This document shows, piece by piece, positions 51,128 to 60,338 of a stretch of 64,000 nt of DNA. The translations under genes were made by a program, and so were the position numbers. The notes under the pieces are model-generated. The model was not told where the DNA came from. It worked only from the letters and a program-made list of their open reading frames with translations, and made no database searches. The stretch covers positions 32,994 to 96,993 of the forward strand of contig JAMHXF010000039.1 of NCBI GenBank assembly GCA_035910535.1. The letters run 5' to 3'. The DNA is from Archangium_A sp035910535. Lineage in GTDB: Bacteria > Myxococcota > Myxococcia > Myxococcales > Myxococcaceae. Each line of letters begins with the position of its first letter. Within the stretch, counting starts at the first letter, position 1.

Positions 51128-51493
51128 TCAGACCGGGCCGGCGAGCAGCTGCTCGAGCGGGCTCAGCGGACCACGAACCTCGGGCTCAGCGGGCGCGGCC
51201 TGCACCGTCGGCGTTTCCGTCGCGGTCTCGGCTTCGACGGCTTCGTTCTTCTTCTTGGTGCCCGCGCCGCTGCGGCACGTGCGGCACCACGGCTGGTTGC
51301 GAATCGCGCCGTCAGCCATCTTGCGAAGACCGAACATCGCCAATGGCTTCATCGAGCGGCACTTGAGGCACATCATGGTGATGAGCACTTCATTGCCGTC
51401 AGCATCGAACACCGCCGACTTGCGACGCTTGCGCGCTTCTTTGGGCGGAGCGTCTGCGTCGGCGGCCCGCTTCGGCTCGACCGGCGTCATCAT
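51128..51493 (-). CDS. small zinc-finger protein of the CxxC...KPL..F...CxxC type
   Basis: The 121-residue protein contains CLKCRSMKPLAMFGLRKM...WCRTC, a two-CxxC zinc finger with the KP-L-x-x-F spacing of small HNH/ribbon-like proteins, followed by an Ala/Glu/Pro-rich tail. ATG 51493 is chosen as the first start of a plausible protein; the frame also opens at 51580 with a leader-like sequence. Role unknown. Confidence 0.5.
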   Translation of the reverse strand: MMTPVEPKRAADADAPPKEARKRRKSAVFDADGNEVLITMMCLKCRSMKPLAMFGLRKMADGAIRNQPWCRTCRSGAGTKKKNEAVEAETATETPTVQAAPAEPEVRGPLSPLEQLLAGPV

Positions 51494-51610
51494 CGGCGTC
51501 ACTTTGTAGAGCACCTGGTTACCCTCGTTCAGGGCCGATTTTTCGGCTCCAGATGGATTTCTTAACCAGATGACGGGCACTTGAAAAGTGCCCTGTCACG
51601 TATTGTCACG

Positions 51611-53446
51611 TCACGGCATCTTGACGCGGTCGCTCATGTTCGACGCGGCGCAGGTCTCTGCGTTGTCGACGAAGCTCACGCGACCGCCCTTCGGGACCTT
51701 GAAGAGCTCTTTCTTCGCCTGCCAGTAGTTGATGAGGTCGTCGCGCACGTTGCTGCCTTTGTTCTCGGACAGGTCGACGTGCGACGGGTCGATGGTCGCG
51801 AGCACCGGCGCCAGCCCGTCGCCACCGCGCGCGAGGAAGTCGGGCATCGACACGCGGTAGCGCTTCGACGGGTCGATCTTCTTGCCGCCGGGCAGCGAGA
51901 AGCCCCGCAGGCGATCAGGCACCACGCAGCGCGAGAGCTTCACTTCGAGCCCTGAAACCTGGAAGACGCCCTTCTTCGAGCCGTACGCAGCGGTGAGCAG
52001 CCGCTCGAGTTGCTCACCCGTGAGGTCGAGCACGGCGACCGCGTTGTCGAAGGGCATCACCTCGTACACGGCGCCGTAGGTGAGCGGCCCTGCGCGGAGA
52101 TCTGCGCGGAGCCCACCGGGGTTCATGATGGCGATGTCGGTCTTCGACATGGCGCGCAGCGAGTCGGCCAGGAAGTCGCCCAGCTCGCTCTCGCCTTCGT
52201 ACACGCGGGCCAACGTGGTCGGCACGGTCAAGCCCAGCTGCTTCTGCTGCAGCTCGGCGACGGCCTGCTCGGCGGGCTGCATGGCCTGCAAGACGGTCTG
52301 GTCAGGCCGAATGCTCGTGCCGCGAAAGCGGGCCTGCACCGGCGTCACCACGTCCGCGCGCGCGCGCAACGCCCGAGGGTCGCAGCTCTTGGTTTCAATG
52401 TCCCACGTCTCGCAGATCTCGACGCCCGCGTTGATGAGCGTGCGACCGGGAATGACCTTCTTCGTTGCGGGGTCGACGAACAACTCGATGAGGCCGAAGT
52501 AACGGCCGAGCGCCCAGCTCTCGATGATGGGCGTGCCATTGACGAAGTGCGCGACGCGCGCGTGCGTGTGGCCAGCCACCACCGCGTCGAGCGTGCCTTC
52601 AGGCAGGCCCTTCATCATTTCGAAGATCTCTCCCGCGTCGAGGTCGCAGCTCGAGAGATCTTCGTGGTGCGTGCCGTCTTCACAGCGGCCTCCGGCGTGA
52701 GCGACGGCGACGACGAGGTCAGCACCCTTCTCACGCAGCCGCGTGGCCGCCGCGAGCGCCTCCGTACCGAGCGGGCGGAACTTCAAGGTCTGTACGTTGA
52801 TGGGCAACGTGACGGTGGGCGTCTGCGGCGTGGTCAGGCCGATGACGCCGATTTTCAAGCCGTGGCGCTCGAGCATCACCGTGCCGTCGCTGGGCAACCA
52901 CGCCGGGCGCTCGCCCGTGGCGACTTCGTAGATGTTGGTTGAGAGCAGCGGGAACTTCGACTGCGCGATGCGCGCCTTGAGCGCACCGAACGGGTCCATC
53001 GTGGCCTGCGTCGCGGCGGAGATGGGGCCGACGGGGCCGTAGTCGAACTCGTGATTGCCGATGGCCGCAGCGTCGTAGCCGAGCTGATTGAACGCCTCGA
53101 TGACCACACCGCCCTCGGTGAGGTTCGAGACCAGCGTGCCCTGAAAGAGATCTCCCGCGTCGAGCAGCACCACGCCACCCAGGTTCTCGGCGCGCAGCGC
53201 GTTCACGTAGGCGGCGAACGTAGCGAGGCCCCCGTAGCGGATTTCGCCGCGCGGAAACTTCTCGGTCATACCGTTGACCCAGCCGTGCACGTCGTTGGTG
53301 CCGACGATGGTGATGCGCAGCGGCTGGTTCGGCTTCGCGACCGTGCCCACCCGCGTGGGCGTCACGGGGACTGCGGCGTGCTCCGCGTCACGGGTGGTCT
53401 GACAATTCAGCAGCAGGGCACAGAGCGCGAGGAGCAGTTTCTTCAT
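51611..53446 (-). CDS. 5'-nucleotidase/UDP-sugar hydrolase-like lipoprotein
   Basis: The 611-residue protein has a lipoprotein signal (KKLLLALCALLLNC), then the calcineurin-like domain with GTNDVHGW, DAGDLFQGT, GNHEFDYG and GHTHARV and a C-terminal 5'-nucleotidase domain (LRADLRAGPLTYGAVYEVMPF). Secreted enzymes of this type remove phosphate from nucleotides. ATG 53446 overlaps the phytase-like gene stop (ATGA), forming an operon. Phosphate scavenging is a likely role. Confidence 0.93.
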   Translation of the reverse strand: MKKLLLALCALLLNCQTTRDAEHAAVPVTPTRVGTVAKPNQPLRITIVGTNDVHGWVNGMTEKFPRGEIRYGGLATFAAYVNALRAENLGGVVLLDAGDLFQGTLVSNLTEGGVVIEAFNQLGYDAAAIGNHEFDYGPVGPISAATQATMDPFGALKARIAQSKFPLLSTNIYEVATGERPAWLPSDGTVMLERHGLKIGVIGLTTPQTPTVTLPINVQTLKFRPLGTEALAAATRLREKGADLVVAVAHAGGRCEDGTHHEDLSSCDLDAGEIFEMMKGLPEGTLDAVVAGHTHARVAHFVNGTPIIESWALGRYFGLIELFVDPATKKVIPGRTLINAGVEICETWDIETKSCDPRALRARADVVTPVQARFRGTSIRPDQTVLQAMQPAEQAVAELQQKQLGLTVPTTLARVYEGESELGDFLADSLRAMSKTDIAIMNPGGLRADLRAGPLTYGAVYEVMPFDNAVAVLDLTGEQLERLLTAAYGSKKGVFQVSGLEVKLSRCVVPDRLRGFSLPGGKKIDPSKRYRVSMPDFLARGGDGLAPVLATIDPSHVDLSENKGSNVRDDLINYWQAKKELFKVPKGGRVSFVDNAETCAASNMSDRVKMP

Positions 53447-54561
53447 GAGCGGGGTCGGCGAATCCACCACAGCAGCAGCAACGCCGGAAGCGTGACGAGC
53501 GGCGCCGTCGAGCAGCTCTGCTGGCGCTCTGCCGACGGCCCCTGACCCGCGCCGGGGCCACCGACTGCACCGATGGAGCCACCGGAACCGCCACCGGCAC
53601 CGCTGCCAGCGTCGACCGGCCCCACCCCACCGTCGCTCGGCGTGATGGAGCCGAGTGGAATGAGCGCCGCGACGTCATCGAGGCCGACGAGCTTGTAGTT
53701 GGCGCCGGCCCCGTCGTGCAGCAGCAGCGCGCCCGCCGGGTACCCGGGCACAGACGTCGACACGTCGAGGTACAACGGCTGCCGCACGATTTCTGCACCA
53801 CCGTCGGGAACGCCGAGCTGAAACGAGCCCAGCGGCGTGACCCCTGCGTCATCGAGCGCGTGCACCACCACCGCGTCGTCACTCGGAGAGGTGGTGAAGA
53901 TGAAGAGGCCGGTGGAGGTCTGCAGCAAGTCGACCCCGCCGAGCGTCCCGCCCAACGAGCCCGTGGACGTCTCGATGACCGTCGTAACGCCGCCGTCGTT
54001 GTCGACGGCGAACACACCCCGCCCCGGCACGGCCGCGTACAGCACGCCTGCGAGGTCGTCGTGCGAGAGCCCCGAAGGCGTCCCCGGCAGCGTCACGTCA
54101 GGAAGGGAAACGACGTCGTACCCGCCTGAAATCGGCTCGAGCGAAAAGTGACGCAGCACGGGGCTCAACGTGTCGACCCACAACGTGGTGCCGCCGTCAT
54201 CGAGCGAGCCGAGCGCGAGCTGGCCCGGGCTGCTGACGTTGATGTTCGACGGTGACGCCGCGGTGAGCGGGCTGCCGATGAACATCAGCCGCACGCCACC
54301 AGCGGCGGTCGACACCGCGATGAGAGGCCCGCGTACGTCGGCTGAGCGAGAGATGCCGAACGGCACGACTTCGCGCAGCCCGCCATCGAGGTCGTAGACG
54401 TACGCGCCGACCTGCGCCGTGTCGGTGCCGACGATGACGCTGGTGAGCGCCGGGTCGCCGGCCTGAAACGACGGAATGGCGAGCGTCTCGAGCCGCCACG
54501 GAATGACGTTCTGCGCGAGCGCGGGCACGGCGATGAACAACGAGAGCAGCGCTGCTTTCAT
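53443..54561 (-). CDS. phytase-like beta-propeller phosphatase with MYXO-CTERM tail
   Basis: The 372-residue protein has a signal peptide (MKAALLSLFIAVPALAQ) and a propeller-like repeat core (GAYVYDLDGGLREVVPFG, GVLYAAVPGRGVFAVDNDGG, GLFIFTTSPSDD), matching secreted beta-propeller phytases. The end has Gly-rich linker, SCSTAPLVTLPALLLLWW and Arg-rich RRPRS, a MYXO-CTERM sorting signal, so the protein is probably cut at the Cys and tethered to the outer surface. GAGGAG precedes ATG 54561. It is co-transcribed with the 5'-nucleotidase. Confidence 0.8.
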   Translation of the reverse strand: MKAALLSLFIAVPALAQNVIPWRLETLAIPSFQAGDPALTSVIVGTDTAQVGAYVYDLDGGLREVVPFGISRSADVRGPLIAVSTAAGGVRLMFIGSPLTAASPSNINVSSPGQLALGSLDDGGTTLWVDTLSPVLRHFSLEPISGGYDVVSLPDVTLPGTPSGLSHDDLAGVLYAAVPGRGVFAVDNDGGVTTVIETSTGSLGGTLGGVDLLQTSTGLFIFTTSPSDDAVVVHALDDAGVTPLGSFQLGVPDGGAEIVRQPLYLDVSTSVPGYPAGALLLHDGAGANYKLVGLDDVAALIPLGSITPSDGGVGPVDAGSGAGGGSGGSIGAVGGPGAGQGPSAERQQSCSTAPLVTLPALLLLWWIRRPRS

Positions 54562-54572
54562 GGAAAATCTCC

Positions 54573-55361
54573 TCACGGCGGGCACGCGCGGTTGGTGCAA
54601 ACGTTGCCGCTGGCGCACGTCAAGCCAGCGCAATCGAGGTCGAAGCAATCGACTTCACCGTCACCGTCGTCGTCGAAGCCGTTGTCGCACTGCTGCTCGG
54701 GCGCGTAGCAACCGCGCTGCGGCCCGCCGTCCCACGAGCCTGCGTCGGGCGTGCCTGCGTCGAAGCGCAGCACACCGCACAGCCACGGAGGCGGCGTCGA
54801 CGTGGCGCACACCTGCCCCAGACACGCGTCGTCATCACAATCGATGTCTCCGTCGCCGTCGTTGTCGTCGCCATCGTCGCACTCCGCTTCTTCGCAGCGC
54901 GACGCGAGGCACGTGGTGCCAGTGGTGCACGCGGTGCCGCACGCGCCGCAGTTCGCCTCGTCTGACGTGAGGTCGAAGGTCTCGTCGGTCTCGCCGTCGC
55001 AGTCGTTGTCGAGGCCGTCACACAGCTCCATCGACGGCACGAGCGTCGACGCGCACGCGAGCTGACCAACCTCACACGTGCGCGTGCCGGGCCGACACAC
55101 GCCGAGCGCTGTCGTCGTGCACGCCTCGAGCGCCTCGGGGAACGTCTCGTCGACGCGGCCGTCGCAGTTGTCGTCGGCGCCGTTGCACACCTCGTCGGCG
55201 ACACATTCACCGGCGCGGAAGCACTGCGAGACCGCCTCGAAGCGCGCGATGCACTCGAAGCCCGGGCCGCAATCGGCGGGCGTGACACACGAGTAGCGCG
55301 CCGACGGGTTGACCTGCACGCACGCCGCAAGAAGGAACACGAACGAGACCCGGGCGTGCAT
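54573..55361 (-). CDS. MopE-like calcium/copper-binding-repeat lipoprotein
   Basis: The 262-residue protein has a lipoprotein signal (SFVFLLAACVQ) and at least two MopE-type motifs (CNGADDNCDGRVDE, CDGLDNDCDGETDE), plus calcium-like DDGDDNDGDGDIDCDDD and paired Cys. The family includes myxobacterial surface proteins. The ATG at 55361 overlaps the PEGA gene stop (TGATG). Likely ligand is Ca2+. Confidence 0.85.
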   Translation of the reverse strand: MHARVSFVFLLAACVQVNPSARYSCVTPADCGPGFECIARFEAVSQCFRAGECVADEVCNGADDNCDGRVDETFPEALEACTTTALGVCRPGTRTCEVGQLACASTLVPSMELCDGLDNDCDGETDETFDLTSDEANCGACGTACTTGTTCLASRCEEAECDDGDDNDGDGDIDCDDDACLGQVCATSTPPPWLCGVLRFDAGTPDAGSWDGGPQRGCYAPEQQCDNGFDDDGDGEVDCFDLDCAGLTCASGNVCTNRACPP

Positions 55362-56416
55362 CAAAACGACCCTCCGATGGACACGCCTGCGCCGTCAGCG
55401 CTGGCGGCAGGCACCACCTGCACCGGCGGCGCTCTGGTGCCGTCGACGATGCCCGAGACGATGGCGCCGATGGCCGCAGCGCCGGCGACTCCGAGCGCCA
55501 CGTTGGCGACCAGCGCGTTGCGGTTCTGCTCGAGCGCCTGCGCGCGCGTGCCGGCGTAGACCTGCGCGTTCACGTCGTAGCCGCGGCGCAGCGTTTCTTC
55601 CTGCCCGCGCGAGATGAGGCCGAACGTCAGGCCCGTGCCACCGGCCGCGACGGCGAGCCCGCCGAGCACCCACGTCAGCGGCGACAACGTCACGCCCTGC
55701 GCCGCCGGCGCGTCGTCTTTCTTCGTGAGCTTCGGCACGACCTGCGCGTCGGGCAACTGGCCGGGAATCAGCAACAGCTTGATGTGCTCCTTCGTTTCCT
55801 GGTTCGGCTCGACGTTCAGCAAGCGGGTCACGTCGAGGTACTTGCTGCGCGTGATTTTCACCTCGTGCTTGCCGGGCTTGAGCGTGAGCGTGAGCGGCGG
55901 CGTGCCGACGAACTCACCGTTGAGCGAAATCTGCGCGTCGTCGAGGTTGCTGGTGATGGTCAACGTGCCGCGCGCCTCACGTTCGCCGCGCAGCAGCGGA
56001 GGCACCGCCTGCTCGACGTCTTTCTGAAAGCGCCGCGCGGCGATGAGAATCGGGCGGTCGACGTCGGCGATGACGGTGAGCGCGTCGACGTCGACGAGCC
56101 ACAGCTTGAGCAGGTAGTTCTTTTCGTCGCGCGCCAGCTTGCCCAGCACCGCGCGCTTGAAGCCCAGGCCCGAGAGCTCTTGCGCGACGCACGCAGCGTT
56201 GCCGCCACACTTGCGCAGCGACTCGTAGCGACGGGCATCGAGCTGCGTGCGCAGCACTTCAGGCGTCACCACGTCGTACTTCTGCGTCTGCGCTTCGGCG
56301 ACGAGCGCGCGCGTGACCTGCGCGCCCAGACCCATCATCAAGTCGGGGGCGTCGACGTCCACGACGGCGAGCTTCGGAGCGGCCGCGAGCGTGAGAGCCA
56401 GAAAGACGGAGTGCAT
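55361..56416 (-). CDS. PEGA-domain envelope protein
   Basis: The 351-residue protein begins with a signal sequence (HSVFLALTLAAAPKL), a globular domain with GGNAACVAQEL, a PEGA domain (GTLTITSNLDDAQISLNGEFVGTPPLTLTLKPGKHEV) that is a typical surface-layer beta module, and a C-terminal membrane region with two helices (WVLGGLAVAAGG..., NVALGVAGAAAIGAIV). ATG 56416 begins the signal peptide. It is first in the operon with the MopE, phytase-like and 5'-nucleotidase genes. Confidence 0.75.
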   Translation of the reverse strand: MHSVFLALTLAAAPKLAVVDVDAPDLMMGLGAQVTRALVAEAQTQKYDVVTPEVLRTQLDARRYESLRKCGGNAACVAQELSGLGFKRAVLGKLARDEKNYLLKLWLVDVDALTVIADVDRPILIAARRFQKDVEQAVPPLLRGEREARGTLTITSNLDDAQISLNGEFVGTPPLTLTLKPGKHEVKITRSKYLDVTRLLNVEPNQETKEHIKLLLIPGQLPDAQVVPKLTKKDDAPAAQGVTLSPLTWVLGGLAVAAGGTGLTFGLISRGQEETLRRGYDVNAQVYAGTRAQALEQNRNALVANVALGVAGAAAIGAIVSGIVDGTRAPPVQVVPAASADGAGVSIGGSF

Positions 56417-56490
56417 CACGGGGCGCACCTTACCCGCGTCAGTCGGGAGATCGACTCTGGAACCCGAATCGTGCGAGAGCGTCACGCGCC

Positions 56491-57450
56491 GTGGAGCCCC
56501 TCGAAGACGACGATGACGTCGCGCTCATTCGTTACACCGTCGAGCCCAACTATGCGGGTTGGCGGCTCGACAAGTACCTCTGCGAGAAGATCCGGCGCGC
56601 CTCGCGCACGCGCGTGCAGGAGATCATCGAGAACGACCTCGTGTACGAGCGCAAGCTCAAGGCCTCGACGACGGTGTGGCCGGGGCTGACGTTCGAGCTG
56701 CGGCGCCGCGTTCGTGAAGAGCCAACGGTGCCTGAAGCCGACGCGCTCAAGGAGGTCTTCATCGACGACGCGCTGCTGGTGCTCGACAAGCCTGCGGGCC
56801 TGCCCATTCACCCCACGGCGCGGTACCACCACAACACGCTCGTCGAGCAGGCGAAGAAGAAGTACGGCTTTCGCGCCGACCCCGCCCACCGGTTGGACCG
56901 CGAGACCTCGGGCCTCGTGGTGTGCGGCCGAACGCTCGAGGCCTGCCAGCGGTTGATGAAGAGCTTCATGAACGGCGTGGTGAAAAAGCAGTACCTGGCC
57001 GTCGTCGAAGGCCAGCCGCCGCACGACGAGTTTCACGTCGACGCGCCCATCGCCGAGGGCACGGAGCTCATCCGCATCGCGGTGCGAATCGACGAGAGCG
57101 GCCGCAGCGCCCGCACGCGCTTCGTGGTCGAACAGCGCTTCGAGCGTGACGGCGCGAAGTTCGCGGTGCTGCGCTGCTTTCCCGAGACCGGTCGCCAGCA
57201 CCAGATTCGCATTCACGCGCAGCACGTCGGTTTTCCGCTCGTCGGCGACAAGATGTACGGGCCCGACCCCGGCTACTTCGACCGCTTCACGAAGAAAGAG
57301 CTCGAGCCTGAAGCGTGGGTGAAGCTCCGGCTCCCGCGACAAGCGTTGCACGCCGCCGTGCTCGAGCTACCGCACCCGACGACACGCCTGAACGTGCGCT
57401 TTGAGGCGCCGCTGCCGGAAGACCTGCAGGACTTCATCGCCGGAAAATGA
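56491..57450 (+). CDS. RluA-family pseudouridine synthase
   Basis: The 319-residue protein has an N-terminal S4 domain (AGWRLDKYLCEKIRRASRTRVQEII), the catalytic HRLDRETSG loop and RQHQIRIHAQHVG. It is the second member of the family in the window (the other is at 35282) and differs in sequence. It starts at GTG 56491 and is divergent from the PEGA gene. The rRNA or tRNA position modified cannot be told. Confidence 0.92.
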   Translation: MEPLEDDDDVALIRYTVEPNYAGWRLDKYLCEKIRRASRTRVQEIIENDLVYERKLKASTTVWPGLTFELRRRVREEPTVPEADALKEVFIDDALLVLDKPAGLPIHPTARYHHNTLVEQAKKKYGFRADPAHRLDRETSGLVVCGRTLEACQRLMKSFMNGVVKKQYLAVVEGQPPHDEFHVDAPIAEGTELIRIAVRIDESGRSARTRFVVEQRFERDGAKFAVLRCFPETGRQHQIRIHAQHVGFPLVGDKMYGPDPGYFDRFTKKELEPEAWVKLRLPRQALHAAVLELPHPTTRLNVRFEAPLPEDLQDFIAGK

Positions 57451-57506
57451 CTGCATTCCTCAGAAGCTCAGCATCAAAGCGGCGCACCGCGACGTGACCT
57501 TAAGAC

Positions 57507-57600
57507 GTGGTTCTCGCGCTGGCATTGGCCACGGGCCTCGTCGACAACAAGGTCTGCGCCATCGACGAAGGCTGGTCGGGGTTCCGGTTGGTCTACCGGC

Positions 57601-57614
<14 letters not shown>
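57507..57614 (+). CDS. possible 35-residue small ORF between RluA and purF
   Basis: GTG 57507 to TGA 57612-57614 encodes a 35-residue peptide (hydrophobic start LALALATGLVD, then NKVCAIDEGWSG). It overlaps the 3' end of purF by 14 bases. There is no clear Shine-Dalgarno, so it may be chance. The remaining 57451-57506 holds nothing recognisable. Confidence 0.2.
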
Positions 57615-58962
<1,348 letters not shown>

Positions 58963-58966
58963 GAGA

Positions 58967-58978
58967 GGCCTCGTAGCC
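58967..58978 (-). promoter_or_regulatory. -10-like motif upstream of purF
   Basis: GGCTACGAGGCC on minus, four bases before the ATG. Similar motifs lie before tatB, the long-helix gene and the RluA gene; if this is a -10 box the transcript would be essentially leaderless. Confidence 0.3.
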
Positions 58979-59073
58979 AAAGCGCTCCGATATGTCCTAC
59001 GTGTGTTGGTCGAACAGGTGGGAACGTGTAGGTAAGGCCAACTTCATACGGTCGCGAAGAAAGACTGCACACG

Positions 59074-59592
59074 GTGTCGAACAACGGGGTCCACAGCAGC
59101 GAACGGGTTTCGACCCTGTACCGGAAGTTCGGTACGGCGATCTATTCGCGCTGTCGCCGTCTGTTGAAAGACGACGCCCTCGCGGAAGACGCCACGCAGG
59201 AGGTCTTCGTGCGCGTGCTGAAACACATCGAGAGCGCCCCTGATGACGCGACGGCGCTGGCGTGGATCTACCGAATTTCCACCAACTACTGCCTGAACCA
59301 GATCCGCGATCGCTCGCGCCAGGCGGAACCCACGGCCCCCGACGAAATGCCGGAGACCGACGGCGGCGCGGGCAGCCCTGAAATCGGCATGGTCGACCGC
59401 GACACGGCGCTGCGCATCATTCGGCGCGCGCCCGAGAAGCTGCAGGACGTCGCGGTGCTCTATTACGTCGACGGCCTCGAGCAGGAGCAGGTCGCGAAGA
59501 TGCTGGGCATTTCACGGCGTACCGTCATCAACCGGCTCCAGGAATTCGTGGAGCGCTCACGCAAGTTCATCAACCGGGACGGTGTGGCATGA
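59074..59592 (+). CDS. ECF-type RNA polymerase sigma factor
   Basis: The 172-residue protein has region 2 (DDALAEDATQEVFVRVLKHI...ALAWIYRISTNYCLNQIRD) and region 4 (LYYVDGLEQEQVAKMLGISRRTVINRLQEF), typical of ECF sigma factors. The GTG at 59074 begins it; the stop overlaps the anti-sigma gene by four bases (ATGA). GGGAAC lies about 55 bases upstream, a possible ECF -35, but no matching -10 was found. Confidence 0.93.
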   Translation: MSNNGVHSSERVSTLYRKFGTAIYSRCRRLLKDDALAEDATQEVFVRVLKHIESAPDDATALAWIYRISTNYCLNQIRDRSRQAEPTAPDEMPETDGGAGSPEIGMVDRDTALRIIRRAPEKLQDVAVLYYVDGLEQEQVAKMLGISRRTVINRLQEFVERSRKFINRDGVA

Positions 59593-60338
59593 ACGCCCGC
59601 GGACACCTGTCGAGCGAGACCATCGACCTCCTGCTGCTCTCAGCGCTCTCGGCCGACGAGTCGAACGCCGCGAAGCACCACATCGACGGCTGCAGCGAGT
59701 GCAAGTCGCGCTGGCAGGAGCTCAACGACGACAAGCAGCGCTTCGAGCAGTTCGTCTTCGCGCGCACGCTGCCCAAGGTCGAGGCGCGCGTGGCCGCCGC
59801 GCGCCAGGGCTTCTTCGAGCGCTTCAAGCTCAAGTTCCTCATCCCCGCGGTGGGGTTGGCGACGGCGCTGGCGGTGGTGGCGACGACGGGCCCGGGCACG
59901 CAGACCGAAGACGACCTCTACGTGGGCATCAAGGGTCAGCCGACCTTCGAGATGTTCGCGCAGCGCGGCGACGGGGGCTCGTTCGCGGTGGCGCCCGACG
60001 TGGCGTTGCAGCCGAGCGATCGACTGCGCTTCGTGGTGAACCCGGCGGGCAGCAAGTACGTCATCGTGGCGAGCCACGACGGCGCTGGCGTGTTTTCGGT
60101 GTACCACCCGTTCGGCGCGCAGGTGAGCCTGCCGGTGGGTGACACGAAGGCGAAGCTCGAGCTGCCGGGCGCCGTGGAGCTCGACAGCACCCTGGGCACC
60201 GAGCGCGTGGTGGCCGTGTTTTCCGACGAGCCGTTGACCGCCTCGCAGGTCGAGGCAGCCCTCAATGCCGATGCGAAGAATCCTTCGCTCAAGGGAGCGC
60301 GATTCGTCGCGCGTGAGTTTCGCAAGGTCGCACCGTGA
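59589..60338 (+). CDS. zinc-binding anti-sigma factor-like membrane protein
   Basis: The 249-residue protein has an N-terminal HHIDGCSECKSRW motif (HxxxCxxC, ZAS type), a membrane helix (FLIPAVGLATALAVVAT) and an outside domain like DUF4384 (DDLYVGIKGQPTFEMFAQRGD...DRLRFVVNPAGSKYVIVASHDG). It would hold the sigma factor in the membrane-proximal cytoplasm until a signal comes. Its stop overlaps the caspase GTG (GTGA), so all three are one translational unit. Confidence 0.88.
   Translation: MNARGHLSSETIDLLLLSALSADESNAAKHHIDGCSECKSRWQELNDDKQRFEQFVFARTLPKVEARVAAARQGFFERFKLKFLIPAVGLATALAVVATTGPGTQTEDDLYVGIKGQPTFEMFAQRGDGGSFAVAPDVALQPSDRLRFVVNPAGSKYVIVASHDGAGVFSVYHPFGAQVSLPVGDTKAKLELPGAVELDSTLGTERVVAVFSDEPLTASQVEAALNADAKNPSLKGARFVAREFRKVAP

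Noticed and set aside
58963..59073. ECF autoregulatory promoter GGGAAC...
   Set aside because: GGAAC is present, but no CGTC-type -10 at the right distance could be found.
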